Positions 23,009 to 36,800 of a stretch of 64,000 nucleotides of DNA are shown here, piece by piece. Both the position numbers and the translations under genes were made by a program. How positions within the stretch are numbered: the stretch's first letter is position 1; every line of letters starts with the position of its first letter. This DNA comes from Wolfiporia cocos (Eukaryota; Basidiomycota; Agaricomycetes; Polyporales; Phaeolaceae): contig JACCLO010000005.1 in the NCBI GenBank assembly GCA_029448655.1, forward strand, positions 2,914,001 to 2,978,000. Reading direction: 5' to 3'. The notes under the pieces are model-generated. The model was not told the origin of the DNA, did no database searches, and saw nothing but the letters and a program-made list of their open reading frames with translations.

Positions 23009-26000
23009 TTATGAACGTTCTCCTCGTCTTGTTTTGTAGAAGTCGGAGAAGGATAGCCTGATGCCCAAGAAGCGACAATCGAGGTCTGCGTGAGATTGCA
23101 GCGCTTGGACGATAGCTTGCACCCGCTCAGTGAAGGTGGTGCCATGATGCCTCACACGGGACAGGATATCTTGGACTGCTTCTGGGCTATAGCGTCGGTC
23201 CACTGCATTGTCTATCTGAGTGAATACGCCCTGCGACGGGAGAATTTCAGTATGCATTGGAAGAAGCACCAGTCATGCGTACCCGCAACGCATCTTTCTC
23301 AGAGTCTCGCCGCGCCGACTCAGATAGACAATAATTATAGAAGTCATCCTATTCGGCCGTCAGCAGCGACACTATGGCCGAACACGAGAGCCTCACTGTA
23401 GCTTCCCGGAACTGGAGGATGATGGTGAAGGTATCCCTGACTTGATTGAGCAAATTCTCTTCCTTTCCCACCTTTGGGCTAAGCAGGAGAATCTTCTTAA
23501 CCATCCGATCGAGATAGACGTGGTGTGCTTCGACGAGGGCATCCAAGTCGCCTTCCTTCTTCTGCACAAACTCGAGGAGTATCTTCCATGAACACTCAAT
23601 GACTTCAAGCTGGCAATACGCTTCCATTTGTCGGATGAAGTGGATCATTTCTGTCATGACCAGTCGAATTTGATGCCACTCGTAGTCCAGCTCTGGATAA
23701 CTGTCAACAGAATTGCGCACATTGCAGCGTCTCTACTGTACCTGGCACCCTCAGGAACGTCCTTGAGCCGCCCGCTATCCGCATCCATCCCTTGCTCAGC
23801 GTGCTCTCAATGCGCTTGATCTTCCACAGATGGTTGAACAGTTTGAGGTATTTGATCATCGAATCCGAATCGAGAACAGTATCGATGGGAGCGTCGACCT
23901 TGTACTCCAAAGTAAAGACATCCCACCCCATCTCGCCGTGCGAATATTCGAGCATGCGGGCATCGAGGCGGCGAAGGACATCGGAGGGGTCGTTTTGCGC
24001 GTTGGATGAGCGGATAGCTGACTCCAGCGTCGCAGTGAGATTGTGGCGGTAGAGGGTATTAGCTGGTCGAGACAAGTTTGGTCTGAAAGCATCCCTTCTC
24101 AGGAGTGCGTGCTGTGTCAAATGAGAAAAGAACGCACGACAAGGCCTCCATAAGCTGGTCGACGAAGTCACCATAGCCAAGAAGGAGGTAGTGCTTCAGT
24201 GCCAGCAGATGATCCAACAGTTGGTATTTCTCGAAAAGCACCTCGAAGAGGCGTTGGCTAGCGATCTGGTAGGCAGTATCAATAGATCTCTCCAGGCCAG
24301 CTATATCACTGTATTGGAGGGCTATGTAATGTTAGACGGCTTTCTCATGTAGATGAGCAATTGTCTCGCTCACTTCCACCAGTATTGCTGAGCTTCTCCC
24401 TGGTAGCCACCCAATCACTGTCTTGACATGTATAGCGAATGAAATTCAAACTCTTTCCTGTTGAAAATATCTGATGTGATCATCAACCATGAGCCTATAG
24501 TTGAATGTCGAACTGCGCTGCGAACCTTCCTTCCGAAGACCTCTCCCACAAATGCAGGAAGCATATCCTTCTGAAACTGGTATTTTGATTCCCAGAGCTT
24601 GAGTCCACCAAGTTCGCGTTCTGTTGCGTCTTCTTCAGCACCAGGGCCACCGAATCCACCATCTCCGGCGAGTTGTCCGACGGTGTCGTGGGCGGCAACG
24701 TGGCCATATTGTAAATGCGCTAGCTCTGGATTCACTGCCACAAAGAATTCCGAAAATGGGTCGATCAATTCTCCGGAAAAGAGCCATTTGTGCAACGTGG
24801 TGAAGAAGGGTTTCGACACCTGCTTTGCCAGTGAGCAAATATGCTGTATGATTACGACTTAGAGTTACCTCCTCTAGCAGCTGATCTGTGAACTTGCGAA
24901 TAAATGGGTCGCCGTTGTCCGCATACCCGTGAATCAAATTGACCAGCTCCCCACCATGCGTACCTTTGATCGTTTAAGTCGTCGCACATGTGATTATGCA
25001 AGCCTCCTACCTCGAGCGCCCTCCACACAAACACTCATCATGCGCATCCGCAATCTCCAATCCTCAATCCAAACATCAAGACGTTTCAAAGTCAGCCCAC
25101 TCTCCTCATTCCGGACGCTAGCTTCGTCCAGATCGTCTGGATCACCAGCACCCGAGTACGGAGCCATCTGTGACTCAAGGACGGCTATCAGCCTGTAGTA
25201 CTCCGTGAGTTGCGTCTGGAGGTGGTGGCAGAGACTCTGCTCGATCATGCCCACGCCCACTCTGCCTTCGCGTTCCTGGATGAAAGCGTTCACACGCATG
25301 TATAAATGTCCGACCTCTGCTAGGCGGTGGACCAGCGCTTTTGTTGATGGAGGTATCTCGTACGTCTAAAGGGACGTTGAACAGCTGTCAGCACGAGACC
25401 TGGCACACTCACTGTGTGGTCCGTGAACACTAGTTCGCTGCTTCCGTCCTCGTCAGCACTAGGCGATAAATGCACGAATTTCCCGGAAATCCCTTGTAAG
25501 AGATACAGGGTATCTCTCAGTATCAAATATTCAGGAAGGTAGGGCTTCCCTGGTCGGGGCTAAGTGACAGTGATCGGTGTGTATATCTGGACGCACCAAT
25601 CCTCCTGCGGTACTCTCGCAAGACCTCCGCTTTGGATTTGCTTTTAGGTTGCTTGGGAAGGGGAAGCGTACTATCGGCTGGTGACTGCGCATTCGAGGTC
25701 GCTCTAGACTGAGATGGAGGAGGAGCGAGTGAAGGGAGATATGTGGATGATGGAGACAGGGTCCTTGGCGCTACGGCCAGAGCATGCAGGAACTGCAGCG
25801 ATGCAGACTTTCTCGACAAGACAGGCTTCAGCCGTAGTGAGCATCCGGTGCTTGTGCTGAGCAACAAGCAAGCATACCTGCTCGAGAAGCCGAGACAGCA
25901 AGTTCGAGAAGTGCAGGGTGGAGGCACCATTGGGCGAGGACTGCAGGACTAGGAGACATAAGTTCGCAGCCTCAAGCTATGGGAGTGTCCTCAACGAACG

Positions 26001-26276
26001 GTGCCGATTTACTAGATCAGACAGATGTCCAAGATCAACTTGCAGATTCTGCCCTATATTACTATTGTCTAGATATGAGCTCTGGATACTTGGAGTTGGT
26101 ACGCGCACGACCTTCGCGTTCGTCGAAAGTGGCGAGCCCTGCGCGAGCGCGTTCGGCCAGGAGACACCTCACCTGTTTATGATTTCTTGGCAGTGTTGTA
26201 CTAGCTCTTCTCTAAGCGCATGGTCATGCCTTGCACGAGGAACGAGGGAGCAAACGAGAGGTTCGAGGGAGGACAT
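23009..26276 (-). CDS. alp6: Gamma-tubulin complex component 3 (GCP3/Spc98/Alp6)
   Basis: Confident minus-strand exons: 25976-25878, 25792-25597, 25549-25413, 25365-25011, 24963-24869, 24819-24526, 24470-24374, 24321-24138, 24082-23742, 23692-23397, 23348-23283 and 23230-23009 (793 residues). A likely first exon starts at ATG 26276, but the 5' link between it and 25976 is unresolved. GRIP1 features include LILRDTLYLLQGISGKF, THGGELVNLIHGYADNGD and KIFSTGKSLNFIRYTC. GRIP2 features include YQLLDHLLALKHYLLLGYGDF, LSRPANTLYRHNLTATLESA, WKIKRIE and the terminal DLDCRFLGIRLSFSDFY. GCP3 pairs with GCP2 and gamma-tubulin to nucleate microtubules at spindle pole bodies. Ccc2 converges on it with a 196-base gap. 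Confidence 0.9.
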
Positions 26277-26412
26277 GTGTGCATGAGGCGAAACGCGTCG
26301 CGTGAACGCGTTCGTTCGATCGCGTCAATAGCGGCTAAGCGCCCGCACGCTGATGATGGAAAGTATATAATTTAGAAAGTACTACACTAAATGTTGTGGG
26401 CGCAACTGGGAA

Positions 26413-27020
26413 TCAATGAACGAAGCCTAGGATCAAATGAAGAAAAGCGGCAGCAGTAAGAATCACATTCCGAGTTGTAACATGACTACGATGTGGACGG
26501 AAAGAGTACTCTTCACAACTTCCTGAGACGCTCTTGTACCGCGTCAGTTCCTCTTGCCCGCGAGCGTGCTTGTTGAGAATCTCATCCCATAGTATCCTCG
26601 GCATTCGTGGCAAGCTGTTGCGCTTGGCCCACTCGCCTTCGAGTGTAGCCATGAATATGACGTCGCGCCAGCCATCGAACGCAGGGTTCGCCGCCGCGCG
26701 GCGTCGAGTGCCCTCAATGGTAAGCCCAATCGAAGTATAAGGCAGCGTGAGCGAGGTCGCGCGCGGTATGGTCCCTCGATGAGCAGCGCCTGCATGCGGT
26801 GGCATGCGTCATGCACTCCGAATGCCTAGTCCAGAGTAAACTTGAGGGCGTGAGTGGTGATGCCTCTGCCTCGCCATTCCGGGAGTAAAGCGATCCTGTG
26901 TTGACCTCACCCTGCATGTTCGATAGGTACGTGTACGCCAATGTCGAAGCGCTTCATCCGCGATAACAGTGCCAGGAACCAATGCGAGTCTGAACGGATC
27001 GTGAAGAGAGGCATATAAAT
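26413..27020 (-). pseudogene. Decayed GNAT-family N-acetyltransferase
   Basis: Read on the minus strand, three frame-separated segments together match the fold of fungal GNAT acetyltransferases. An acetyl-CoA-binding segment ends in ALLPEWRGRGITTHALKF (motif A, R/Q-x-x-G-x-G/A type) and is followed by TLD. It then meets an in-frame TAG at 26828-26826, where the family has an aromatic residue before AF. After about 20 more codons the reading frame shifts (near 26780) into YTSIGLTIEGTRRRAA, then WRDVIFMATLEGEW near the end. Both lesions lie inside the core domain and neither matches a plausible intron. The upstream part, to about 27,020, is less clear. The original substrate cannot be told. This fragment occupies the space upstream of the GCP3 gene. 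Confidence 0.6.
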
Positions 27021-27511
27021 ACGAGGCAGAGCTCTAAGTCGTTACTCGTGGCCGTGCATGGAGGATGCGCTCCTGAACGTATTGCAGTTCCTTCGTACTA
27101 TTCCCAGGAAGCATGCACAAAACGGATCTGTCGCATATTGGCTGAGAAGGGAAGGGCTCGCACGCAGACCTTGCCACTTTGCTGCGACTGTCGCAAGCAA
27201 AGCGGTCATAGCCATGCCACAAGCATGGCATACGCAGACTCCAAGGAAGGATTGTTCGGACAAGTGGCTCAAGCAGCAGCACTCGTGATTCTGGTTGGGC
27301 GTCTATCATGCGACGTTGCCTGAAAAGGACAGCGCTGGGACAGCTCGCCTCGGCTTGCTCAGGCTCTCGGACGTCACGACCGTTAAGCCAGTTCATCGCC
27401 GGTCATTGACCTCGTCGATCCAAGCCTTTCCGATTCCCGACGCTATCGACCGTCCTTGTTCCATCATCACCATCTCCGACGAATTCACGACTTCACGACC
27501 ACGATACGATC
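27021..27511. other. Upstream region of the IQGAP gene
   Basis: About 490 bases with no supported gene. A CATATAAATAC element at about 27,012-27,022 could serve either strand. Overlapping short ORFs on both strands have no family match. Confidence 0.35.
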
Positions 27512-30500
27512 ATGGAACGCTCTGACTCGCTCTCCTCGACATCATCCAAGTCTAGCTCAGGCCCCAAGGGTCCATTTGCGTATCAGACGCGGCTTTTGGA
27601 ACGCACAGCATCCCGCAGTGGCGGAAGCTCTCTATCGCGTGCAGCCACGGTCTCTAGGAATGGGGTATTGGCCTCACCGACAGGGAATGGTGCGGCGCCT
27701 CACGCTACGCGGAGATGGAATCCCTCCCACCGCATAGCCAACAGCTTGGACACAGTTCGTGGGAGATGGGAGGACAGGGTGCGAGCTGAGAATGCGCCTG
27801 AGGGCCGCGTCCCATCCCCGCTCGGCCAAATCGACGAGCGCACTCGCTCGACTAGCGTTGCAGCTAATTCATCGGCGGTCCCGTCGCAAGATATTGCACC
27901 TAGGACGCGTCCGATTCTCGATCGGCACACACCTACGACGCCATTGAAGCTGGATGGTACCTCTGAATCACCAGCTACTCCTCCTCCTTCGAATAAGCGA
28001 TATTCAATGCCTGCAACGATCGTCGCGTCGGCACTCTCACCGAGTTCCACCGGTGTGACCGTCGAGAACCCCGAAACCCCAACTCAGTCGTTCACTACCC
28101 CCGCCCCTCAACGCATCCACATTCCTGCATCTACTCCCTTGCAATCCTCGTCCGTCTCTGCACTTAAGCACTTGAGTGACTATGTCGTCCCTTCCACTCC
28201 TGAGACCCCAAGTTATAGTGCACCGACCCGCTTACGACGAGCGAATACTCTTGAGAGTGTACATTCTCATTCGACGGGCTCATCGACCGCGTCGGAACAG
28301 TCTGAACAGTCAGGCCCATCGCAAGTGTCCCGAGCCTGGCCTCCGGAAGCATCTCGCGCGCTGCACCGCAGACCGACCTCGATGTATGGCGGCCAATTTA
28401 CGTTTCCATCGTCCCCGGACAGGCTGAATGCGCCGGCTATGTCGCGTGCATCGTCGTCATCAGACAAATTCGACTCCGGCTCGGACATACCGTCCACACC
28501 CCCAGCAAAATCCCCAAGTCCCTACCGCAGCTCGTATATGGCAAACAAGGCGAAGAGGTCGTCAGCCTATGGCGATGCTATCACTGCCGGGCGTCATCTG
28601 AGCCGCCATTTGCCCCGTATTGCTAGTGGGGATGGTCCGGACGACGACGCTGGCGACACAAAGACGGATGAGGAGCCTCCACCCACGGCACCCGTTACGC
28701 CCATGCAACATAGGCGCAGCCGCACAGAGGGGAGAATTTTACATAACTTCGAGCCGGAGCTGGTGGTTCCTGGGGTTACCGATGCAGGGGATGTCGCGGG
28801 GGTCCCCGGTAGACTGCGGCTTTCCAAGGACGTAATGCCCGCCACTCCCTCCTCCCCGCTCCCTTCAGCACGCCTAACCCGCGGCTTGTGGGCAGACGTG
28901 CAAAGACATCTGTTACAAGCGTACGAGTACCTCTGTCACGTCGGAGAGGCACAGCAATGGATAGAGGGATGTCTCGGTGAGGAGCTGGGCTTCGGTGTTG
29001 TCGAGATGGAGGAACAAATGCGGAATGGTGTTGTACTGGCCAAGCTAGTACGCGTCTTCCAAGGTGAAGGCGCCGTACGCCGAATATACGAGGTAGAATA
29101 ATATTTCTCTCTTGCGCAGTATTTTGGCTAAAGTGTTATTCTAGGCTCCAAAGCTGGATTTTAGGCATTCGGACAACATCAACCACTTCTTTACCTTCGT
29201 GCGAAATGTCGGTTTGCCTGAGGTTGGGGTCGTTTCATCCGCCAAAAGGTTTTCGACTCACGTTCTTGACCACCTCAGGGCTTCATCTTTGAACTCACTG
29301 ACCTGTATGAAAAGAAGAACTTCCCCAAAGTCATCTATTGCATACATGCACTCAGGTAAGTCTTGACATCCTCATGGTACAGTCCAGATTGGTGACAGCG
29401 GTGAAGTCATCTCCTTGCCCGACGGGGTCTAGCAGCGCGGATTGGCAACCTGGTCGGCCATCTCCAGTTCACTGACGACCAGCTTCAGCAGACCCAGAAG
29501 GGACTCAAAGATTCTGGAGTGGCTATGCCAAACTTCGGTAATATTGGCAGGGAGCTTGCGAAGGAGATCAATGAGGAGCCGGAAGAAGAGGTGGAAACCG
29601 AGGAAGAACGTGTGTCTTCTTAGCCTGATCTCAAGTGCCATCTGAGCATCTGATGGGCTATGTTAGGTCGAGATCGAGAACTCTTGGAGAACGAGGATTC
29701 CGTCATCGCACTTCAGGCGCTCGCGCGGGCGTTCCTCGTTCGCAAAGCTCAAGCAACGCAGCGAGGTCGGATACAATTTGCTGAGCGATACGTGCCGAGG
29801 ATGCAAGCCCGCTCTCGTGGGGTGCTGATTCGCAGGCGCATACGGCAAGAGCGGGAGCAACATGCTGACCTTACTCCCTGGGCCACTGCTCTGCAGGCAT
29901 ATTCAAGAGGTGTCCTCGTTCGTCGGTACTGGCAGGTGCAATTGGAGAAGGTCGATGCTTCTATGGATTACTTCATCAGGACTCAGGCGCAGGCGCGCGG
30001 TGTGCTGCAGCGCCGCAAATACCACAAGCTGAAGTCGGCGCTCCGGAGCTCCAAGGTCTCCATTGTGAAACTGCAGACAGCTGCTCGTGCACGGATTGTG
30101 CAAAGGTCACACAGAGAGCTTGCAAAGACGTTCGCTACCCCAATTGTCATGGACAACATCGTCAGTCTACAAGCGCACGCAAGGGGCGCACTGTCCCGCG
30201 CTCGCATCTCACGTCAGCAAGGCACACTGCAGCGCTGTGAGCCCTACATTGTGAATTTGCAAGCTCAGGCTAGGGCCGTGATCATGCGGCGGCGGGTCCG
30301 CGCCCAGCTGGCGAAGCTCGAGAATGTCAGCGATGTGGTCGTAGCGATACAGGCGGCAGTGCGGACCTATCTCGCGCGGAAGCGACTCTTGCTGTTGATT
30401 CGCGGTCTTCGGAAGGCAACACCGGCTCTCATTGGTCTGCAGGCGCGCGCTCGAGCCAGTCTGGCTCGACAGCGCCACGAATCATTGCACAAGGCGTTGT

Positions 30501-33500
30501 CCAAAGTGGAAGTCATGAAGGCCGTTGGAGGTTTTCAGGCACTTGCTCGCGCAGCTCTGGCTCGCAATCGCCACCAGGAGCAGGCGAAGCGTCTTGATTT
30601 CGTTGAGCCGGATGTAGTGGGCTTTCAATCTGCTGCTCGAGGTGCTCTTGTTCGTGGAGAGTTCTGGGCATGGAGAGATTATCTACGGAGCAGTCATCCC
30701 CAAGCTACGATCCTCCAGGCGTTGTTACGTGGCGCGATGCAGCGACGCAAGTTCCGCACGAGGATGCAATACTATCGCTCGAACCTTGATAAGATCGTCC
30801 AGATTCAATCACTGTTCCGCGCGAAGGAGACTCGCGAACAGTATCGGCAGCTGACTCTGGGAACCAATGTCAGCGTTGGCACCATCAAGAACTTCGTTCA
30901 CCTTCTTGATGACTCGGAGGCCGACTTCCAGGAGGAGATTAAAGTAGAACGTCTCCGACAAGATGTCGTGAAACGTATACGAGAGAACCAGGGGCTAGAG
31001 CACGATGTCAATGAGCTCGACGTTAGGATTGCTCTCGTCGTGCAGAACGTCAAGAGCTTTGAGGAGCTCACCAAGGTCCGACGCATACACGGTGCGGACA
31101 GTGCGGCTGTGCACGCTGCTAGGGCTTCGGTTCTGGCGGCGCACGGCGATCCGTTCGCGGGGCCGAGTGCGCTCGATCGCGCGGCTAAGCGCAAGTTGGA
31201 ACTGTATCAGCAACTATTCTTCCTTTTGCAGACTAAGGGTGAACACCTGAACAGGCTGTTCGCTCAAATGGCCTTGCAGAAAGACTGGGAGAAGCACCGA
31301 CGGATGGCTGAACGGGTAGTCTTGACCCTCTTTAGTTATGGTCAAAATCACCGTGAAGAGTACTTGCTTCTGAAGTTCTTCCAAGTTTGTGGTGTCTTAT
31401 ATCATGGCGATGGCAGCTGCTGATGACAACACACAGACTGCAATCCGCGAGGAGGTTGCGTCTGCCACCTCCATCGAAGACATCACTCGTGGTCATCCTA
31501 TGTTTATCAGTGTTGCTGTGCACTATCTGCGGCCAAAGCGGACTGCGTACATCCGGGAGACTCTGCAAGGTGTCATTCGGGGTGTGATCGACTCGGAAGA
31601 TCTGGATCTGGAGGCTGATCCGTGTAAGGTACGTAAGGGGTGAAAGCGAAAGACGAACAGTCGTCATGTCAATTTCTATTTAGATTTACCGTGCACGTAT
31701 GGATCTCGAGGAGATGCGATCGGGGGGTTCCTTCTCGGCTCCAAAAGAGGTGCCGTTCCACACTGCACTCAATGACCCCGACACAAGGGCAGAGTATATC
31801 CGACGTGAGCTCTATTGCGTCGTGTTACAGCGCCTGCTTAATAACACACCCTTCTAGACCTCCAGGTTCTGCAATGGTGGACGGAGGAGTTCGTGAAAGC
31901 GATCACGAAATCGCTTCAACGGATGCCTTATGGTATGCGATATATGGCCCGGGAAACGCTGCATGCAGTGCGGGTATGTTTACGCAGGTTCTCACTTGGA
32001 CTTGGCTACGACTCACTGGATTCAATTCAGGAAAAATTCCCGAACGCGCCTGTAGAGGCATGTGCGGCTTGCATCGCACGGCTCGTTTACTACAGATACA
32101 TCAACCCTGCAATTATGTACGTCTTCGAGCTCCATTTGTAGCCTTGATTCGAAAACTAATTGATCATAGCACACCGGAAACATATGACATTGTGTCAAGT
32201 ACCATTGATATCGCATCTCGCAAGAATCTTGCCCAGATCTCAAAAATGCTCACACAGATCACGAGTGGTGCTGAGTTCAACGACGATATGCCAAGTTACA
32301 TACCGGTGAACGACTACGTCCGGAAGTCAATCCAGCAAATCTCATCATGGATGATCAAAGGTACGGTTTAGCGGGTTGCCCCAGTTTCGCTGATTTGCTT
32401 ACGTAAGAATACCTCCATTGCTCTGCGTAGTTGCTGATGTTCAAGATGCTGAGACCGAGTTCCACGCTCACGAGTTCCTTGACGCGACAGTTCAGCCGAA
32501 GTCTATCTATATCTCGCCCAATGAAGTATATGGAATGCATTCTCTTCTCTCTCAACACTTGGACAATCTGGTCAGTACAGCGCTGACAGCCTGAGCTGTC
32601 ATATTCACATCAGTTTCTTAGGCACCTGCTAAAGACGACACTTTGCGGGTCATCCTGGTAGAGCTTGACGGTGTGCCTAATGTTGGCAGCGATGAGCTCA
32701 ACGATGCTCGCGATACTGCAATTGAATTGCAGCTAACTAACCGTTTTGCTCGCGTCAAAGGTCTGTCATTGAGTGTCGTCGATGGTATGTACTAATGTGC
32801 TTTTATACTAACAGATCCAGCTGCGGACGAAAAGGCTCTCTGGGTACAAGCAAAGAGGGCAGTCTTAGCCATCCTCCGAGTACAGCCCGCAAAGGACTTG
32901 GTGGAATCACTCATGCAGCCAGTCACAGAAGAGCATGAGACGATGTGGGAAAGCATATTGGAAGATATGGAGAGAGAGCAACAACGTCACCAGCGGCGTA
33001 TGCCCTCTACTACTGCCGCGGACTCTGCATATCGCCTTGAAGACATTCGCTCGTAAGTATGACCAGTCATTGCCATTTGTACAAATACTTAAGTGAATCG
33101 CAGGATGACCTTCCGCGAAGTGAAAGCTCACGCCATCTTCTTCCTCCTCGAGCTCGAAAAACTAGGCCGAATCTCGCGAAAGGATGGCTATCAAGGAATC
33201 CTCAATGCAATTGCCGGTGATGTCCGCAGCAAGAATCGGAGGCGTGTGCAGCGACAGCACGAGAAGCAAAGCATGGAGGAGGCCCTCAAATATCTCGCTG
33301 AGCGGAAAAAATACTTTGAGGAGCAGATTGACAGCTATCATAACTACGTGGAAGCTGCCATGAGCACAATGCAGAGAGGGAAAGGGTGAGATCAACAATT
33401 GGAACTCACGAACATACTTGCTCACCATTGCCCCGCAGGAAACGACGATTCGTGATGCCGTTCACACAGCAGTATTTCCATATGCGCGAACTTCAGAAGG

Positions 33501-33869
33501 CAGGCAAATCGCCTCAATTTGGTTCCTTCAAGTATCATGCCCACTACTTTTATAAGAAGGGCATCCTCTTGTCCATCGACCAATACTCACCGCGTCAATT
33601 CGACAAGGTCGACATCGTGCTATCATCTAATCACGTCGGTGTTTTCACTATAGAAGTCTTGAACCATGCCTTGGGTATCACGAACCGCGTCACTTCTGGG
33701 GATGTCAAGATGGAGGACCTTCTGCAAGCTCAATTCGAGAATCGCGCATCATATTCGCTTGGTCCTGTGAAGTTTAACTTGAATCTATTACTGTGGCAAA
33801 TCAACAAGAAGTAAGTGATGAGCCTACTGGAGATTTACGTGCTGACAGCCAGCTAGGTTCTATGTATGA
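27512..33869 (+). CDS. rng2: IQGAP-family scaffold (Rng2/Iqg1)
   Basis: Sixteen exons: 27512-29092, 29145-29222, 29279-29355, 29407-29609, 29667-31384, 31437-31628, 31684-31804, 31858-31973, 32031-32116, 32170-32360, 32431-32570, 32622-32760, 32815-33052, 33104-33385, 33439-33810 and 33857-33869; 1848 residues. A disordered Ser/Pro/Thr-rich leader of about 450 residues precedes a calponin-homology domain (GLWADVQRHLLQAYEYLCHV; DNINHFFTFVRNVGLPEGF; KNFPKVIYCIHALS). Exon 5 holds about 13 IQ-like repeats. The RasGAP-related domain (HREEYLLLKFFQ; YGMRYMARETLH; VYYRYINPAII) and the RasGAP C-terminal domain (VKAHAIFFLLELEKLGRI) follow. IQGAPs bind actin, calmodulin and Cdc42/Rac and build the cytokinetic ring; their GAP-related domain is known not to stimulate GTP hydrolysis. 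An apparent frameshift at 31385 is an intron (31385-31436). Confidence 0.93.
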
Positions 33870-36800
33870 TATCCACAACCTGTTTCTTGAGCATTCTCGA
33901 TATCATTTGCATTGACCACATCACGTTTATGTATTCCCCGCACGCATCGTCGCATTGCTTACATGTACCGCCACATTCAACTCACAGACCAATTGTATAA
34001 TGTTACTTTGCTATACCACATCCTCACACCCACCATCGAGGTCAAAAGAGTGAGCAGCCAATGCACCAGTATTGCTGACGCACGCCGCACTAGCTCGCAC
34101 GATGCAAAAAACAAAAGTGACGTGAGCTGCTGTTGTTCCATGATTTTTGGCGTGGACGCATCCATCCAACATGACCGAGATCTGCCGTTCATCAAATTCC
34201 GTCGTGTCTTCAGGCTCGCTTGATGACAACCTCTAGCGATTTGGCGGATCGAACAACCCCGTGTGCTCAGGCATCACAAGCTCGCACGCTCGATGCCCTT
34301 TGTTAGCCTGGATTCATCTCACCGTACTGCGGCTTCTGATGCCACGCATGCATAAATCCAACCAAGACTGTTGCTCCCGGGCCGTCGCCATATAACCTGA
34401 CTGAACATATCTTGATGGGAAGCCGATCGTCGTGGTAAACCTCCCCTCATGACATCAGTTCTTAGGCCATTTGCCCTTTTGTCAGCTCAGCGGTGGGAAG
34501 CAGAACACAGCATCGGTGTGCGCGATGCCTTTTCATGATTGCAATCTCAGAAACGACTGGGTGACACAGGCTCGTCGCACTCCACATCCTAAGCCACGGA
34601 CATTCTGCTGAAAGTGGCCGCAGCAATCCTGCAATGCATTATGCGCTCGTTGAGGCACATACATTGTTCTGGGCGTGCTGTGGTATGACACAGATGGTAG
34701 AAAGATACAGGCGTATGTAGCTGGAATCCTACACGTGCGTGCGTGCTCGCTAGAGACATTCTCCATGAAAATAATGTTAGGTTGGGAACATATTCTATTA
34801 GCTTGGCGAAGATAAAGCGGATACGTGACCGCGCGCTGATTTCTGCTGTAACTTGCTACATAGTTCGTCGTTCACTGCGGGGATAGATGTGATGGTCGAG
34901 TGCAGCTGCCTATTTGTTTGATATTCGGGAGACCTAGTGAAATGGGAGCGGAGAAATGACGCTTTGACTAGGAGTGCTCACCAAACGAGTCAAGGTGACC
35001 ATTCGCCACATTTCACTGTGCGTCGTCTGCATCTCGTGAAATAACTGTATTGATATTCCGTGGTTTGAGTAATCAGATGATGTGATAACACCCTCGATAA
35101 TAACTGCTGCAAATGTGGTATCGCATACAACCACTTCCACAACGACAGCCGTTGTCACAGTCTCAAATCCGTCTACGGCGGTTGACGGCAGCCTTGCGGC
35201 ACCGAGAACAGCGTAGCATGAGCCTGACCAACAAATGAGAAATATTAACAGCTCGCGACCAGCCATGTAGAGATAGGATCATGAAACGTTGTCGCTCGGC
35301 TCGGCTTGTCTTGATGAAACAGGGATTCCCCCGATTTTCCATGCTCTGCCAGGCGCGACGGGATGTGGAGCGAGTTTTTTCTACCTGGACAGGCCTATTG
35401 GTACCTGACCGTAGATTTGACTGGGCTGGTGAGCAGCCACAATCGCCGGAAACTGTTTTACAACCAATAAATGAACTAGCACGGCTCCGCACCGGCTTGA
35501 CATTGCATAGCCGCGCCGTTTTGCAGGTATCTGCTTAGGGGCGCCAAGATGCTTAGGTCTCCTGTATTCTCGTGCCACTATACCCATTCATCAGATATCA
35601 ATGCAATGCAAAGCAGCCATGGAGCCTAGACAGTCGTTATATCGCAGCGAGGCATTGAGAGACAATGAAGCATCCATGAGTAGCAGATATGAGACCAGGG
35701 TAGACAAGAGCCAGGTGGCTAGACCCGTTAGCCACAGGAGCAGTGAGAATATATCTCCAGCAAGTATTCCGCTGGCAGATGACATTATCATGGTTCACAT
35801 CAGGAGCGATCAATTTCTATTGGCTGTATATTCATCTACATCGCACAAGTGGCACCAAGATAGTTCTTCAGCAATTTGCTCACCACGATTGCGGCTCTGC
35901 CGCATGACATACCTACATGTGCAAATGCACTCGGCACGTAATGCAAACAATGCGGCCTTTGCAATGTAGTTGTGCAGCAATGGCAGCAGACACCTCACAG
36001 CCAGCTAAGCAGACCGAAAACGCATGAGAGCTCAGCGGCAAGTGCGTCGCCTCCGTAGAGAACAATAGTAATGCACCACAGCCAACTTGTGGAGCCTCAA
36101 ACGTCAAAAGTTATCGGACTGCTAAGCATTATCAATAGCAGGTATACCTCGAGCGTGTTTGTTTCGCAGACACCAGCCCTTGTCACGCCGCCTTTGGCGT
36201 TTGAACGAGGTCAGGGTAGACCACGCGCGAAAATTTTTATACTGCCAACCAAAAGAATCCAGCGGTCCCGGGGAAGTGGAGAGGTAATTGTTAGTAGACG
36301 TACAGAAAGATATTTCTGACGATGCGGCGCCCTTATGGATCTGACATACTTGAGTCCGTGATGTGGCATGTCTTTAGTGGTGCAGCGGGCAATCAGTGTA
36401 GGTCGACGATGTCGACTATCTCCGATTCGATATATGATGCTTTACTGAATAGATCCAAGCCAGCGTATCATAAGCCAGTTGTGAACGATCGGGTAAGTCA
36501 TTGTTTCAGCCGTAGGGTACGAAATGTGCGAGCACGTTGCCTGAGAGGCTGCAGCTGATGGAGATACGGTCAGGGAGGGTTCATGAGGTCATAGGAGCAG
36601 CAGAGGATGGGTTTTGTGATGCTGCATCAACCGTTCCTTGTCACGCAGAGACAGGTGGAGAAAGTTCGCTCCGAGCAGAAATACCCAGAAGCCAGCTGGC
36701 TTGTGCATCATGTTCAGTGAATGTGTAACCAGATGACTAGTTCATGAGACACGCTTGTAGCGTATTGGAGCGTTATAACGGTGTGGAGCTAGGAGAAATG

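Noticed and set aside
31385..31436. Apparent frameshift in the IQGAP RasGAP-related region
   Set aside because: The interval starts GTTTGT and ends CACAG; removing it joins KFFQ to TAIREEV, matching the IQGAP family. It is an intron.
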